Shown: piece after piece, positions 34,844 through 44,145 of the stretch
How positions within the stretch are numbered: the first letter of the stretch is position 1
Layout of the letters: each line of letters begins with the position of its first letter
DNA from: JAYWXI01 sp036016955
Lineage (GTDB): Bacteria > Bacteroidota > Bacteroidia > Flavobacteriales > Weeksellaceae
Assembly: GCF_036016955.1 (NCBI RefSeq)
Contig: NZ_JAYWXI010000013.1
Coordinates: forward strand, 1 to 63,312
Direction: 5' to 3'
Length of the DNA: 63,312 nucleotides
Made by a program: the position numbers and the translations under genes
Notes under the pieces: generated by a model
The model's input: only the letters and a program-made list of their open reading frames with translations
Told to the model about the DNA's origin: nothing
The model's database searches: none

Positions 34844-35803
34844 TTAGTTGATGCCTTCGTCTAAAAGTCGGTGAAGGTCGATAATGCCGTGGTAGCTCCC
34901 TTGGTCGGTTACGACAAGTTGCCCGATGTTGTGGGTTTTCAGAAGTTTCATGGCTTCCTTTGCCAAGGCTTTTTTTTCGATGCTCTTGGGGTTTTTGCTC
35001 ATGATGTCTTGGGCGGTTAGGTTTTGTATTTCCTTTTGGTTCATCAGCATTCGTCTTAGATCGCCATCGGTAATGATGCCTACGATGGTTTCGCCGTTGG
35101 TGACTACCGTAACGCCGTGTGTGGAGGTGCTAATGGAGATGATGACCTCCCGAATATCGGCCTCTTGGCGGACTTGGGGTTTTTTGGAGGAAACAAACTG
35201 TTCGACGGTGGCTGTTAGGTTTTTACCGAGGCTTCCTCCCGGATGGAATTTGGCAAAATCACGGTCTTTGAAATCATTCAGTTCCATTAAGCATACGGCT
35301 AAGGCGTCTCCTAGAGCCATTTGGACGGTAGTGGAACTGGTGGGCGCCAGTTTGTTGGGGCAGGCTTCTTTTTCCACTCGGGTGTCGAGCACCACGTCGG
35401 AGAACTCAGCCAGTTTGCTTTGGGGATTGCCTGTCATTCCGATAAGAGCGGAGGCGTAGGCTTTAAGATAAGGCAGAAGATTGGCAATCTCTGGCGAATT
35501 GCCCGAATTGGAAATGCATAGCACGACGTCCTGTTTTTGGATTACGCCTAAATCGCCGTGGATGGCTTCGGCGGCGTGCAAAAACTGAGCGGGAGTTCCC
35601 GTGGAGTTCAGTGTGGCGACGATTTTGTTTCCCACGTGGGCGGATTTTCCTATGCCTACGACAATGAGTTTTCCCTGAGCTTCGTTAATCAAGCGGACGG
35701 CTTTTGCGAAGTCTTCTCCTATTCTGTTTTTCAGGTGGTTAAGTTCCTGGATTTCGATTTCGAGTGACGACTGGGCAAGCCTTATGAGTTTCTGATTTTC
35801 CAA
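34844..35803 (-). CDS. arabinose-5-phosphate isomerase (KdsD/GutQ type)
   Basis: 319 residues with a TTG start (35803) before ENQKLIRLAQ; no ATG or GTG is available nearby. The SIS domain (about 30-190) has VVGIGKSAHVGNKI and SNSGNSPEI, and two CBS domains follow (about 205-319). It converts ribulose-5-phosphate to arabinose-5-phosphate, the first step to Kdo for lipopolysaccharide. It is divergent from recQ. Confidence 0.92.
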   Translation of the reverse strand: MENQKLIRLAQSSLEIEIQELNHLKNRIGEDFAKAVRLINEAQGKLIVVGIGKSAHVGNKIVATLNSTGTPAQFLHAAEAIHGDLGVIQKQDVVLCISNSGNSPEIANLLPYLKAYASALIGMTGNPQSKLAEFSDVVLDTRVEKEACPNKLAPTSSTTVQMALGDALAVCLMELNDFKDRDFAKFHPGGSLGKNLTATVEQFVSSKKPQVRQEADIREVIISISTSTHGVTVVTNGETIVGIITDGDLRRMLMNQKEIQNLTAQDIMSKNPKSIEKKALAKEAMKLLKTHNIGQLVVTDQGSYHGIIDLHRLLDEGIN

Positions 35804-35904
35804 TGTGTAAAAAATTTATTTAAAATTTAACCAAAAGTTTGTGGCGCTTATTGAATTAAATTTCATAACTTTGGGTAACGTGCAAATTTAGCAAACAAAA
35901 TTAC

Positions 35905-38109
35905 ATGAAGACAAAAAACACCGATTTATCGAAAGAATTAAAGAAATATTTCGGGTTTTCAACGTTCAAAGGACAGCAGAAAGAGATTATTGAAACCCTA
36001 CTGGAAGGCAGGGATGTTTTCGTTCTGATGCCCACCGGAGGCGGAAAATCACTTTGTTACCAGCTTCCGGCTCTTATTTCCGAAGGGACGGCCATTGTGG
36101 TTTCGCCCCTTATTGCGCTGATGAAAAACCAAGTGGATGCGGTTAATGGGCTGTCTTCCGATGAAGGAGTGGCTCACGTGCTTAATTCTTCGCTGAATAA
36201 ATCGCAGACCAATCAGGTTTTTAACGACATTCGTTCGGGTAAGACCAAGCTGTTGTACGTGGCTCCGGAGTCGCTTATTAAGGAAGACTATTTGGATTTT
36301 TTGAGGGAGGTTAAGATTTCTTTCGTGGCGATTGACGAAGCGCACTGCATCTCGGAATGGGGGCACGATTTTCGTCCGGAGTACCGTAATTTAAAACTGA
36401 TTATCGACAAAATTGCCAAGGTTCCGGTGATTGCGCTGACGGCTACGGCCACACCAAAAGTGCAAGACGATATTCAAAAGACCCTTGGGATGAATAAAGC
36501 CGAGGTCTTTAAATCCAGTTTCAATCGTCCGAACCTCTATTACGAAGTCAGGCCGAAGATTAATATTGATAAGGAAATTGTCAAGTTTATCAATCAGCGT
36601 AAGGGGAAGTCGGGTATTGTGTACTGTCTCAGCCGGAGAAAGGTGGAAGAGTTTGCTCAACTTCTGCAGGTGAACGGGATTAATGCATTGCCTTATCATG
36701 CGGGGCTGGATCAAAAGACTCGGATTGCCAATCAGGATAAGTTTTTGATGGAGGAGTGCGATGTTATTGTTGCCACGATTGCTTTTGGGATGGGGATTGA
36801 CAAGCCCGATGTTCGTTTTGTCATTCATTACGATTTTCCGAAATCTCTGGAAAGCTATTACCAAGAAACGGGAAGAGCCGGTCGGGATGGGGGCGAAGGG
36901 CATTGCCTTGCTTTTTACGACCCGAAAGACATTGAAAAACTTGAGAAATTTCTCGCTCAGAAGCCCGTTTCCGAAAGAGAAATCGGCTTGCAGCTTCTCA
37001 ATGAAGTGGTGGGCTATGCGGAAACGTCGATGAGCAGGAGGCAATATATTTTGTATTATTTCGGCGAAGCCTTCGATGCAGTTAACGGAGAAGGGGCGAA
37101 AATGTGTGATAATTCGACTAATCCGCCGCAAATGACCGATGCCTCCCAGAGCTTGAAGAAAGTTTTGGAGTTGGCCAAAAAATTGGACGAAAAATTCCGA
37201 ACCAAGGATTTGATTAATGTGTTGGTAGGAAAGGAAAGTTCGGTAACCAAGTCTTACAAATTGGAAACCCATAAACTTTTCGGCAGTGGAAAAGACCATA
37301 CGGATAACTATTGGAAATCCATCATCCGACAAGCTACGGTTCAAGGATTATTGACTAAAGACATCGAAACTTATGGGGTTTTAAAGGTTTCTCCAAAGGG
37401 GAAAGAGGTGATTGACGGCAGTTATGACGGAGCGTTTCTGATTGCCGAAGATCGGGAATATAATTTGGACCAACTGAAGTCCAAAACGGAAAAAGAAGAG
37501 GTTCAGACCGGCGGGGGACTGGATCAGAATCTCTATGCTCAGCTGAAAGATTTACGAAAAAAAGTAGCTCAAAAACAAGGGATTCCGCCTTATACGGTGT
37601 TTATGGATCCCAGTTTGGAGGACATGACGGTGCAATACCCTGTGACGGTGGAGGAAATTGGAAAAATTTATGGGGTAGGCGAGGGTAAAGCCCGAAAATA
37701 CGGAAAAGAATTCGCGGAGTTTATTGCCCGATACGTCGAAGATAACGCGATTGAGCGCATGCAGGACATGGTGCTGAAACAGGTGGCTAATAAATCTTCC
37801 CATAAGGTGTTTATCATTCAGAATACCGATAAAAAGATTGATTTGGAAGATATCGCGAAAGCTAAAAATCTTACGATGGACGAGCTTTTAAAGGAGATGG
37901 AAAGTATTGTTTATCAAGGGACGAAGCTTAATATCGACTATTATATCGAAGACCGTATCGACGAGGATTTGGTGGATGATTTCATGGCTTTTATGAAAGA
38001 ATCCGAGAGCGACAGTATGAAAGTTATTACGGCGGAATTTGGGGATGAACTTAGCGATGAAGAGCTTCGTATTCTCCGAATTAAATTTATCAGCGATGTG
38101 GCCAACTAA
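35905..38109 (+). CDS. recQ: ATP-dependent DNA helicase RecQ
   Basis: 734 residues. Walker A is PTGGGKS at 43-49, the DEAH box at 144-147, the RecQ aromatic loop follows in ISEWGHDFRPEY, and motif VI is YYQETGRAGRDG. Zinc-binding RQC, winged helix and an HRDC domain (about 525-610) follow, plus a C-terminal extension of some 120 acidic residues usual for Bacteroidota RecQ. It unwinds DNA 3'-5' in recombination repair. A TAACTTTG -7-type element lies at 35866-35873, and a hairpin terminator follows. Confidence 0.96.
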   Translation: MKTKNTDLSKELKKYFGFSTFKGQQKEIIETLLEGRDVFVLMPTGGGKSLCYQLPALISEGTAIVVSPLIALMKNQVDAVNGLSSDEGVAHVLNSSLNKSQTNQVFNDIRSGKTKLLYVAPESLIKEDYLDFLREVKISFVAIDEAHCISEWGHDFRPEYRNLKLIIDKIAKVPVIALTATATPKVQDDIQKTLGMNKAEVFKSSFNRPNLYYEVRPKINIDKEIVKFINQRKGKSGIVYCLSRRKVEEFAQLLQVNGINALPYHAGLDQKTRIANQDKFLMEECDVIVATIAFGMGIDKPDVRFVIHYDFPKSLESYYQETGRAGRDGGEGHCLAFYDPKDIEKLEKFLAQKPVSEREIGLQLLNEVVGYAETSMSRRQYILYYFGEAFDAVNGEGAKMCDNSTNPPQMTDASQSLKKVLELAKKLDEKFRTKDLINVLVGKESSVTKSYKLETHKLFGSGKDHTDNYWKSIIRQATVQGLLTKDIETYGVLKVSPKGKEVIDGSYDGAFLIAEDREYNLDQLKSKTEKEEVQTGGGLDQNLYAQLKDLRKKVAQKQGIPPYTVFMDPSLEDMTVQYPVTVEEIGKIYGVGEGKARKYGKEFAEFIARYVEDNAIERMQDMVLKQVANKSSHKVFIIQNTDKKIDLEDIAKAKNLTMDELLKEMESIVYQGTKLNIDYYIEDRIDEDLVDDFMAFMKESESDSMKVITAEFGDELSDEELRILRIKFISDVAN

Positions 38110-38135
38110 AAAAACTTGATTTAATTTAGACCTTT

Positions 38136-38168
38136 GTCAAAGCGGCTTTTGCTGCTTTGACTTTTTTT
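38136..38168 (+). terminator. hairpin with T7 tract abutting the next start codon
   Basis: Stem GTCAAAGC (38136-38143) / GCTTTGAC (38154-38161) followed by seven T residues that end directly at the ATG of the glycosyltransferase (38169). It looks like the recQ terminator; its position means the downstream leader is occupied by the hairpin. Confidence 0.75.
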
Positions 38169-39242
38169 ATGAAAAAGAAAACGATTGTATTTGTATTGCC
38201 GGATTTGGAAACCGGAGGAGCGGAGCGTATTGTGACGACCATTGCCAATCATTTGCCTCGGGATCGTTTCATTCCGAAATTGATGCTTTTGCGCAAAGAA
38301 GGCGCTTATCTCGATTTCTTGAAAGCGGATGTGGAGGTTATCGATTTGCAGACTTCGAGAATTCGGTATGGTATTTTTCCTATTCTCAGGCAGTTGCGTC
38401 GGCTTCGGCCGGATATTGTTTTTAGTGGGTTTGGTGAGGTTAATGCTTACCTTTCGCTTTTTATCCGTTGGTTTCCGAAAACCAAATTCATTGCCAGGGA
38501 AACCAATGTGGTTTCCAAGCATGTGACTCGGAAGGAAATTCGGTTTTTTTACCGCTTTTATAATAACTACCATCGGATTATCTGTCAGAGTGACGATATG
38601 CGCACCGACTTGATTGGGAATTTTAACGTCAAGCCCGAAAAAACGGTAAAGATTAATAACCCGGTGGATTTTCCCTTTATTGACCTTAAAATGGAGGAAG
38701 GAGCTTGGCCTGAAGCGTATCGGAAAGATGTCAAAAATGTGGTAGCGGTAGGTAATCTTTCGGTTCGGAAAGGTTTTGATAATTTACTTAAAGTATTTGC
38801 TCATTTAAAGAATGAGCCGATTTTTCTTCATATTTTAGGGGAAGGAAGGGATGGCGAAAGTTTTCGGGCTATGAAGGCGTCGCTGGGATTGGATCAGGTG
38901 TTTTTTCATGGAAAACAAAAAAATCCGTACCCTTATTTGAAAAATGCGGATTTGTTCATCCTTTCTTCGCGGTACGAGGGCTTTCCCAATGTACTTTTGG
39001 AAGCGGGGGCTTGCGGGACTTATGCTTTGTCTAATGACTGCCCCGGAGGCATTACCGAAATCATTCAATCGGGGGTTAATGGGACGATTTCGGACATCGA
39101 AAATCCGATGGTTTTTGCTGAAAAAATAAAAAAACTTTTGTCGGAGAATTACGATCGTTTGAGGGTTCGACAAGCCATTGAATCAAGATTTTCCAAGGAA
39201 CTTATTATGCAGCAATACGTAGAGGTGCTTGAGGCTTTGTGA
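38169..39242 (+). CDS. GT4-type glycosyltransferase
   Basis: 357 residues from ATG 38169 (MKKKTIVFVLPDLETGG); a TTG four codons earlier lies inside the terminator stem and is rejected. GT-B fold: N-terminal acceptor-binding GGAERIV, donor-side VGNLSVRKGFDNLLK and the E-x7-E-like SSRYEGFPNVLLEAGACG. It resembles family 4 retaining enzymes acting in lipopolysaccharide, capsule or exopolysaccharide assembly. It stands alone, without other polysaccharide genes. How it is transcribed is unclear given the hairpin just upstream. Confidence 0.88.
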   Translation: MKKKTIVFVLPDLETGGAERIVTTIANHLPRDRFIPKLMLLRKEGAYLDFLKADVEVIDLQTSRIRYGIFPILRQLRRLRPDIVFSGFGEVNAYLSLFIRWFPKTKFIARETNVVSKHVTRKEIRFFYRFYNNYHRIICQSDDMRTDLIGNFNVKPEKTVKINNPVDFPFIDLKMEEGAWPEAYRKDVKNVVAVGNLSVRKGFDNLLKVFAHLKNEPIFLHILGEGRDGESFRAMKASLGLDQVFFHGKQKNPYPYLKNADLFILSSRYEGFPNVLLEAGACGTYALSNDCPGGITEIIQSGVNGTISDIENPMVFAEKIKKLLSENYDRLRVRQAIESRFSKELIMQQYVEVLEAL

Positions 39243-39322
39243 GGCGGGATTAAAGGGAAAAATAAGGGGCGTCCTTTTTTCAAAAGCTAGAAAGCTGAGC
39301 CTGAGCACTCAACTTTTACGAA

Positions 39323-39355
39323 TAAAAAAACCGACTTTTTGTGTCGGCTTTTTTA
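39323..39355. terminator. bidirectional terminator
   Basis: CCGAC / GTCGG core stem flanked by A-run and T-run between the converging glycosyltransferase and DUF1015 gene. Confidence 0.8.
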
Positions 39356-39356
39356 T

Positions 39357-40610
39357 TTAGATATTGGACTGTTTCATGTCGTACATCAGCAGGGCGGTTA
39401 TGAGTTTGGGCTCAATATAGGTGCACTTCGGAGGCATACTGATTTTGTTGTCCGAAATTTTTATCATTTCGTTGAAACTCACGGGAAAAACGCCGAAACC
39501 TACTTTGTACTCTCCGCTGTCGACCAGCCTTTTTAATTTTTGAATTCCCTCAATGCTGGAGGTGCCTTTAACGTAATCGATGCGTTCGGAGTTGTCGGTG
39601 TCTTCGATGCCAAAAACGTCTTTAAAAACCAAACGATCAAGCAGGTGGTGATCCAAATGATTCAGGGAGATGTCTTGGGAACGCAACTCGTGCTTGACGT
39701 GGAGCGAATAGAACTTTCCGTCCAAATACATTGAAATATGAAATTTCTGAGACGGGAAATAAGGTTTGTCTTCTTTATCGTGTATGTTGAACGATTGTTT
39801 TAGCTTTTCGATGAGTTCTTCGGAGGTCATTCCGCCTAAATCGCTGACTACCCGGTTGTAGTCGTGGATTTTGATGGACTGGTTCGACACGATGAAACTA
39901 AAAACGAAGTTGTAAGGTTCGTTACCGGTATGCCGTTTGTTTTTTTCTTTCAGGTGTTTTGCATGGAGGGCGGCCGAGCCGATACGGTGGTGTCCGTCTG
40001 CAATGTAGAAGGCGTCTTCTTGATCCAGAACTTCTTTTAATTGTTTCATTTTTAGACGGTTGTCTATTCTCCATATTTTGTGGCGAATGCCCTTGTTGTC
40101 CTCGTAGTTGATGATGGGGACGTTTTTCTCTTCATGGTTCATGAGCAGTTCCACCTTCGAGTTGGACGGGTAGGTCAAAAGGGCGGGTTCAGCCTGCAGG
40201 TGGACTTTTTCCAAATAATGCGCCAGTTTTTCCTTTTTTTTCGGAATGGTGCTTTCGTGGCGTTTGATTTTGCCGTTCCAAAAATCTTCTACGGAAACCA
40301 GCCCGAGGAGTCCACGGAATACGGATTTGTTGGGGTGGATTTGGGCGTAGAGGTAGAAGGAAGACGGATCCTGAATCAGAGTTTTTTCTTCGACGAGTTC
40401 CTCGTAATTGCTTCTTATTTTTCGAAGATTTCGATCGACATCTTTGGATTTGCTGACAACGTAGGGCTTTATCATTTGGATGTAAGTCCGTTCTTCCTGT
40501 GCTTTCCGATGGAGTTCTTCTTGAGAGAAAAGATCCAAGGGGTGCGTTGGAAACTGTTGGATGAAGTCGTCGTTGGGCCTTACGCCCCGAAAGGGTTTGA
40601 ATATGGGCAT
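39357..40610 (-). CDS. DUF1015 (COG4198) protein of the serine cluster
   Basis: 417 residues. Conserved family features: the opening FKPFRGVRPNDDF, the mid YIADGHHRIGSAALHAK motif that resembles a ParB-type nucleotide/phosphate site, and late basic residues. It lies eight bases after serA and shares the strand with serC, an arrangement that recurs in Bacteroidota. The enzymatic activity is not established to my knowledge; a phosphoserine- or serine-related role is inferred from the context and the DGHHR motif. Confidence 0.85.
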   Translation of the reverse strand: MPIFKPFRGVRPNDDFIQQFPTHPLDLFSQEELHRKAQEERTYIQMIKPYVVSKSKDVDRNLRKIRSNYEELVEEKTLIQDPSSFYLYAQIHPNKSVFRGLLGLVSVEDFWNGKIKRHESTIPKKKEKLAHYLEKVHLQAEPALLTYPSNSKVELLMNHEEKNVPIINYEDNKGIRHKIWRIDNRLKMKQLKEVLDQEDAFYIADGHHRIGSAALHAKHLKEKNKRHTGNEPYNFVFSFIVSNQSIKIHDYNRVVSDLGGMTSEELIEKLKQSFNIHDKEDKPYFPSQKFHISMYLDGKFYSLHVKHELRSQDISLNHLDHHLLDRLVFKDVFGIEDTDNSERIDYVKGTSSIEGIQKLKRLVDSGEYKVGFGVFPVSFNEMIKISDNKISMPPKCTYIEPKLITALLMYDMKQSNI

Positions 40611-40618
40611 AGGTAAAG

Positions 40619-41578
40619 TTACAAATTCTTTTTTAAATCTACAATTTGGTTAGCCAGTTCGGCGCCGATTTTCTCTTGGGCTTCCTGGGTGTTTCCTCCC
40701 AAATGGGGAGAGAGTGAAAGTTTCGGGTTCATCAGAAGCGGGAGCTCGGGAGTGGGTTCGTTTTCAAAGACATCCAGAGCGGCTCCTGCGACCTTGCCGC
40801 TTTCCAAGGCATCGATTAAGGTTACTTCGTTGATGACGCCTCCTCTAGCGGTATTGACGATGTAAACGCCGTCTTTCATTTGGTTGAATTGAGCTTTGTC
40901 AATGATATAACCTTCCGTTTTCGGAGTGTTGAGGCTTAGAAAGTCCAAGTCGGCCAAAAAATCAGCCATGACGTTGGTGGAAGCCAATTCAAACGAGACG
41001 GATTGACCATCAAAAAAGGAGAGGGTCAGGCTTTCGGTTTTGGGCGTTCGGGTAAGGAGCTTTACTCTCATTCCTAAAGCGATACCTATTTTGGCGACTT
41101 CTTTTCCGATGTTACCGAAACCAATGATGCCTAAGGTTTTTCCTTCCAGTTCGGAGGCTTTGGCATAGGCTTTTTTCAGTTCGTTGAATTTGCTTTCGCC
41201 TTCCAGCGGCATCATGCGGTTGGATTCGTGAAGAAAACGGGCTAAAGCAAAGAAGTGGGCAAAGACCATTTCGGCGACCGATCGCGAAGAGGCCAACGGG
41301 GTATTGATGACGTGGATGCCTTTTTGGCGGGCATAGTCTACGTCGATGTTGTCCATGCCTACGCCGCCTCTTCCGATAATTTTAAGGGAGGGACAGGCGT
41401 CGATGAGTGGCTGTCTGACTTTGGTGGCACTGCGGACTAGCAGTACATCCACCAAGTGCTCGTTGATGAATTGAGCCAAGTGATCTTGAGCGACACGGTG
41501 TTCCAATAATTCGATTCCGGCTTCGGTAAGTATTTTTTTTCCGGCTTCGGAAATACCGTCGTTGGCTAAAACTTTCAT
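40619..41578 (-). CDS. serA: D-3-phosphoglycerate dehydrogenase (D-2-hydroxyacid dehydrogenase)
   Basis: 319 residues from ATG 41578 (MKVLANDGISEAG); a start at 41635 would overlap serC and adds no homologous sequence. Rossmann motif GIIGFGNIGKEVAKIG, substrate Arg in VNTARGGVIN, and Glu/His pair (NEPTPELPLL, LSPHLGG) are present. It lacks the C-terminal ACT regulatory domain, so serine feedback through ACT is not expected. It follows serC by 37 bases; the context supports 3-phosphoglycerate as substrate. Confidence 0.92.
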   Translation of the reverse strand: MKVLANDGISEAGKKILTEAGIELLEHRVAQDHLAQFINEHLVDVLLVRSATKVRQPLIDACPSLKIIGRGGVGMDNIDVDYARQKGIHVINTPLASSRSVAEMVFAHFFALARFLHESNRMMPLEGESKFNELKKAYAKASELEGKTLGIIGFGNIGKEVAKIGIALGMRVKLLTRTPKTESLTLSFFDGQSVSFELASTNVMADFLADLDFLSLNTPKTEGYIIDKAQFNQMKDGVYIVNTARGGVINEVTLIDALESGKVAGAALDVFENEPTPELPLLMNPKLSLSPHLGGNTQEAQEKIGAELANQIVDLKKNL

Positions 41579-41615
41579 TTTCTCTTTTGAATGGTTAAAT
41601 TTTGTTGGATAGGGT

Positions 41616-42674
41616 TTAAATGGCCCGCATGACATCGACTAATACCTGTACGCTTTCAAGGCTCAGGGCGTTGTACAAACTGGCCCTGTAGCCGCCTAAA
41701 CTGCGGTGGCCGTTCAGTCCGTTAATTCCGGCTTCTTTCCAAGCTTTGTCGAAGGCTTCTTTTTTGCTTTCGTCGGTCAGGTTAAAAGAAACATTCATAA
41801 GCGAACGGTCTTCTTCTACGCAAAACGTTTGGAAAAGCGGATTTCGGTCGATCTCGTCGTACAATAATTGGGCTTTGGCTTGGTTGCGCTTTTCGGCGGC
41901 GGCAATGCCTCCGTTTTTTTCCAAATGCTGGAGGGTAAGAAGCGAAACATACACCGGAAACACCGGAGGAGTATTGAACATGGATTCCTTGGCAATGTGA
42001 AGGCGGTAGTCCAAATACGAGGGAAGATTTCGTCCCGTTTTTCCGAGAATTTCTTTTTTTACCACTACCAAAGTAACGCCTGCAGGTCCCATGTTTTTTT
42101 GGGCTCCGGCATAGATGAGGTCGAATTTTGAAAAATCGAGCTGACGGGAGAAAATGTCCGAACTCATATCACACACCATTAGCGTATCCACTTCGGGAAA
42201 CGTTTTCATTTGGGTGCCGTAGATGGTATTGTTGCTGGTGCAATGGAAATAATCGTAGGTGGAATTTACAGTGTAATCTTTCGGAATATAACGGTAGCGG
42301 TCTTCTTTGGAGGAAGCAATCACATCCACGTGCCCCAGTTTTTGGGCTTCTTTGATGGCGCCTGCCGCCCAAGTACCGGTGTCCAAATAAGCGGCCTTAC
42401 CGCTTAACTCCGGCATCAAATTGAACGGTACCATGACAAACTGAAGACTGGCACCGCCGCCCAAAAAGAGAACTTCGTAATCGTCGTTCAGATTCATTAA
42501 TCTTTTGACGATGGCACGGGCTTCGTCCATGACGGCTACGAAATCCTTGCTTCGATGGGAAATTTCTAATAGAGAGAGGCCGATTCCGTTAAAATCTAAA
42601 ACGGCTTCGGCGGATTTATGGAAAACCTCCTGAGGAAGGATGCAGGGTCCCGCACTGAAGTTATGCTTTTTCAT
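41616..42674 (-). CDS. serC: phosphoserine aminotransferase
   Basis: 352 residues. Class V PLP enzyme: the opening MKKHNFSAGPCILPQEV, GGGASLQFVMVP, and the PLP lysine in YAGAQKNMGPAG. C-terminal GHRSLGGYRASLYNA is diagnostic of SerC. It transaminates 3-phosphohydroxypyruvate with glutamate. It is the first gene of the serC-serA-DUF1015 run. A TATTTTTG -7-type element lies on its strand at 42740-42747. Confidence 0.96.
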   Translation of the reverse strand: MKKHNFSAGPCILPQEVFHKSAEAVLDFNGIGLSLLEISHRSKDFVAVMDEARAIVKRLMNLNDDYEVLFLGGGASLQFVMVPFNLMPELSGKAAYLDTGTWAAGAIKEAQKLGHVDVIASSKEDRYRYIPKDYTVNSTYDYFHCTSNNTIYGTQMKTFPEVDTLMVCDMSSDIFSRQLDFSKFDLIYAGAQKNMGPAGVTLVVVKKEILGKTGRNLPSYLDYRLHIAKESMFNTPPVFPVYVSLLTLQHLEKNGGIAAAEKRNQAKAQLLYDEIDRNPLFQTFCVEEDRSLMNVSFNLTDESKKEAFDKAWKEAGINGLNGHRSLGGYRASLYNALSLESVQVLVDVMRAI

Positions 42675-42980
42675 ATCAATTTGATTCTTGAATGGGAGAA
42701 GAAATGCCTTTTATCAAGGTTGTTTTTCTATCTTCTTTACAAAAATAGGTATTTTTTTGCAGACCGAAAACAGGGCTTTCGATTTTTCAGGGGGAGGAAA
42801 CTTTACCTTATTTTATCTTTGGGGCAAAACAAGCCATGCTGAAGTCGAGTTTTCGGGGATGGATTTTATTGGGCGTTCGGTTTGTTGGGTTGGAAAAAGC
42901 AGGAGTTGTCTTGGTTTAAAGGCTGTTTTTTAGAGTTTTAAAGGAGTGTAGGGAGTGGTTTTTTAGCAAAAATTTGTGAT

Positions 42981-43012
42981 TTGTGTTTTATTTGAAACTT
43001 TTAGTATCTTTG
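42981..43012 (+). promoter_or_regulatory. promoter of glucokinase gene
   Basis: TTG 42981-42983, a 21-base spacer and TATCTTTG 43005-43012, 18 bases before the ATG at 43030. The rest of 42675-42980 shows only the opposing serC upstream region. Confidence 0.6.
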
Positions 43013-43029
43013 GTTACAAACAAGAGACT

Positions 43030-44103
43030 ATGGCTTCTGAAATTAATTTTCCTTTGTATTCGCCGGGAATCGATTGCGAGATTAATCGTAATTCTTTGTT
43101 GGTTGCGGCCGACTTAAGGTATGAGAAATCGGTGCTTGCGGTTTATAGTTGTTTGGGCGGAAAGCTCAGCGAAACGGCAGTATCCGAATATGTAACAACC
43201 GAATTTTCCGATTTTAGGGCGATGCTCAAACATTTTTTGTCGGAACAGCAGATTACCACCGAAGTAAAGGTGGCGGTAGCGGTTCCGGGACCGGTTATTT
43301 CGGGTTCTTGTCATACGCCTAATTTGCCTTGGCCGGTCGATAAACAAAAAATTCAATCGGAGTTGGGGATTTCGAAGGTTTCGGTAATTAATGACTTGGA
43401 AGCGGTTGCTTATAGTCTTGCCTGTGCAAAATCTCAGCAGATTGAGATGCTGTATGGGGCAGAGGCGGCTGTGCCTAGGGGGAATGTGGCGATTCTTGCG
43501 CCTGGGAATGGTTTGGGCGAAGCGGGACTTTTTTTCGATGGCCAGTTTTTGCGTCCTTTTGCCACGGAGGGAGGCCATACGGAGTTTTCGCCCCGAAATG
43601 ATGACGAGGTGGAATTTTACCGCTATTTGCACGAGATTTACGGTTTGGTCACTTGGGAATCGGTCTTGAGTAAGAAAGGGCTGTATAATATTTATCGTTT
43701 CTTGAGGGATATAGGCCGGCATGAAGAGGGCGAGAGTCTTTCTCGTCGGGTTCAGAATGAACCTTTCTTAGAGGTTTTGGCTTCGGAAGCCCGAGCGGGT
43801 CAAAGCCGGTTGGTTAATTTGACGGTGGAATTGTTTTGGGCCTTTTTGGCGCGGGAGGCCAATAGTATGGTACTGAAACTAAAGGCTACGGGGGGATTGA
43901 TTATCACGGGCGAAATCATAGAGGTTTTATTGCCTTTTTGCAATCGGGAAAAATTTTATCGGGATTTCATGATTTCCGATCGCATGGAACGCCTTTTGAA
44001 AGGTATTCCTATTTATGTGATGCGGAACGAGAAAGAAATTCTGGAGGGGGCCGCTTATTACGGTGCTTTTTATGAAAAGGGTGAAAGAACAAGTGAGAAA
44101 TAA
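43030..44103 (+). CDS. glk: glucokinase family protein (ROK-independent Glk type)
   Basis: 357 residues from ATG 43030; an upstream frame start at 42976 would cover the promoter. N-terminal ATPase motif LLVAADLRYEKS is a degenerate form of the usual DIGGTN loop. The NLPWPVD, INDLEAVAYSL, APGNGLGEAG and EGGHTEFSP motifs match bacterial glucokinase. The poor first phosphate loop (DLRYEKS) could mean altered activity. It phosphorylates glucose with ATP in typical members. A hairpin terminator follows immediately. Confidence 0.82.
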   Translation: MASEINFPLYSPGIDCEINRNSLLVAADLRYEKSVLAVYSCLGGKLSETAVSEYVTTEFSDFRAMLKHFLSEQQITTEVKVAVAVPGPVISGSCHTPNLPWPVDKQKIQSELGISKVSVINDLEAVAYSLACAKSQQIEMLYGAEAAVPRGNVAILAPGNGLGEAGLFFDGQFLRPFATEGGHTEFSPRNDDEVEFYRYLHEIYGLVTWESVLSKKGLYNIYRFLRDIGRHEEGESLSRRVQNEPFLEVLASEARAGQSRLVNLTVELFWAFLAREANSMVLKLKATGGLIITGEIIEVLLPFCNREKFYRDFMISDRMERLLKGIPIYVMRNEKEILEGAAYYGAFYEKGERTSEK

Positions 44104-44114
44104 TCAAATCATAG

Positions 44115-44141
44115 GGTCATCATTAGCGATGGCCTTTTTTT
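44115..44141 (+). terminator. hairpin with T7 tract just before hydrolase start codon
   Basis: Stem GGTCATC / GATGGCC (one G-T pair), six-base loop, then seven T. It ends five bases before the ATG at 44146, like the structure at 38136-38168. Confidence 0.65.
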
Positions 44142-44145
44142 AAGG

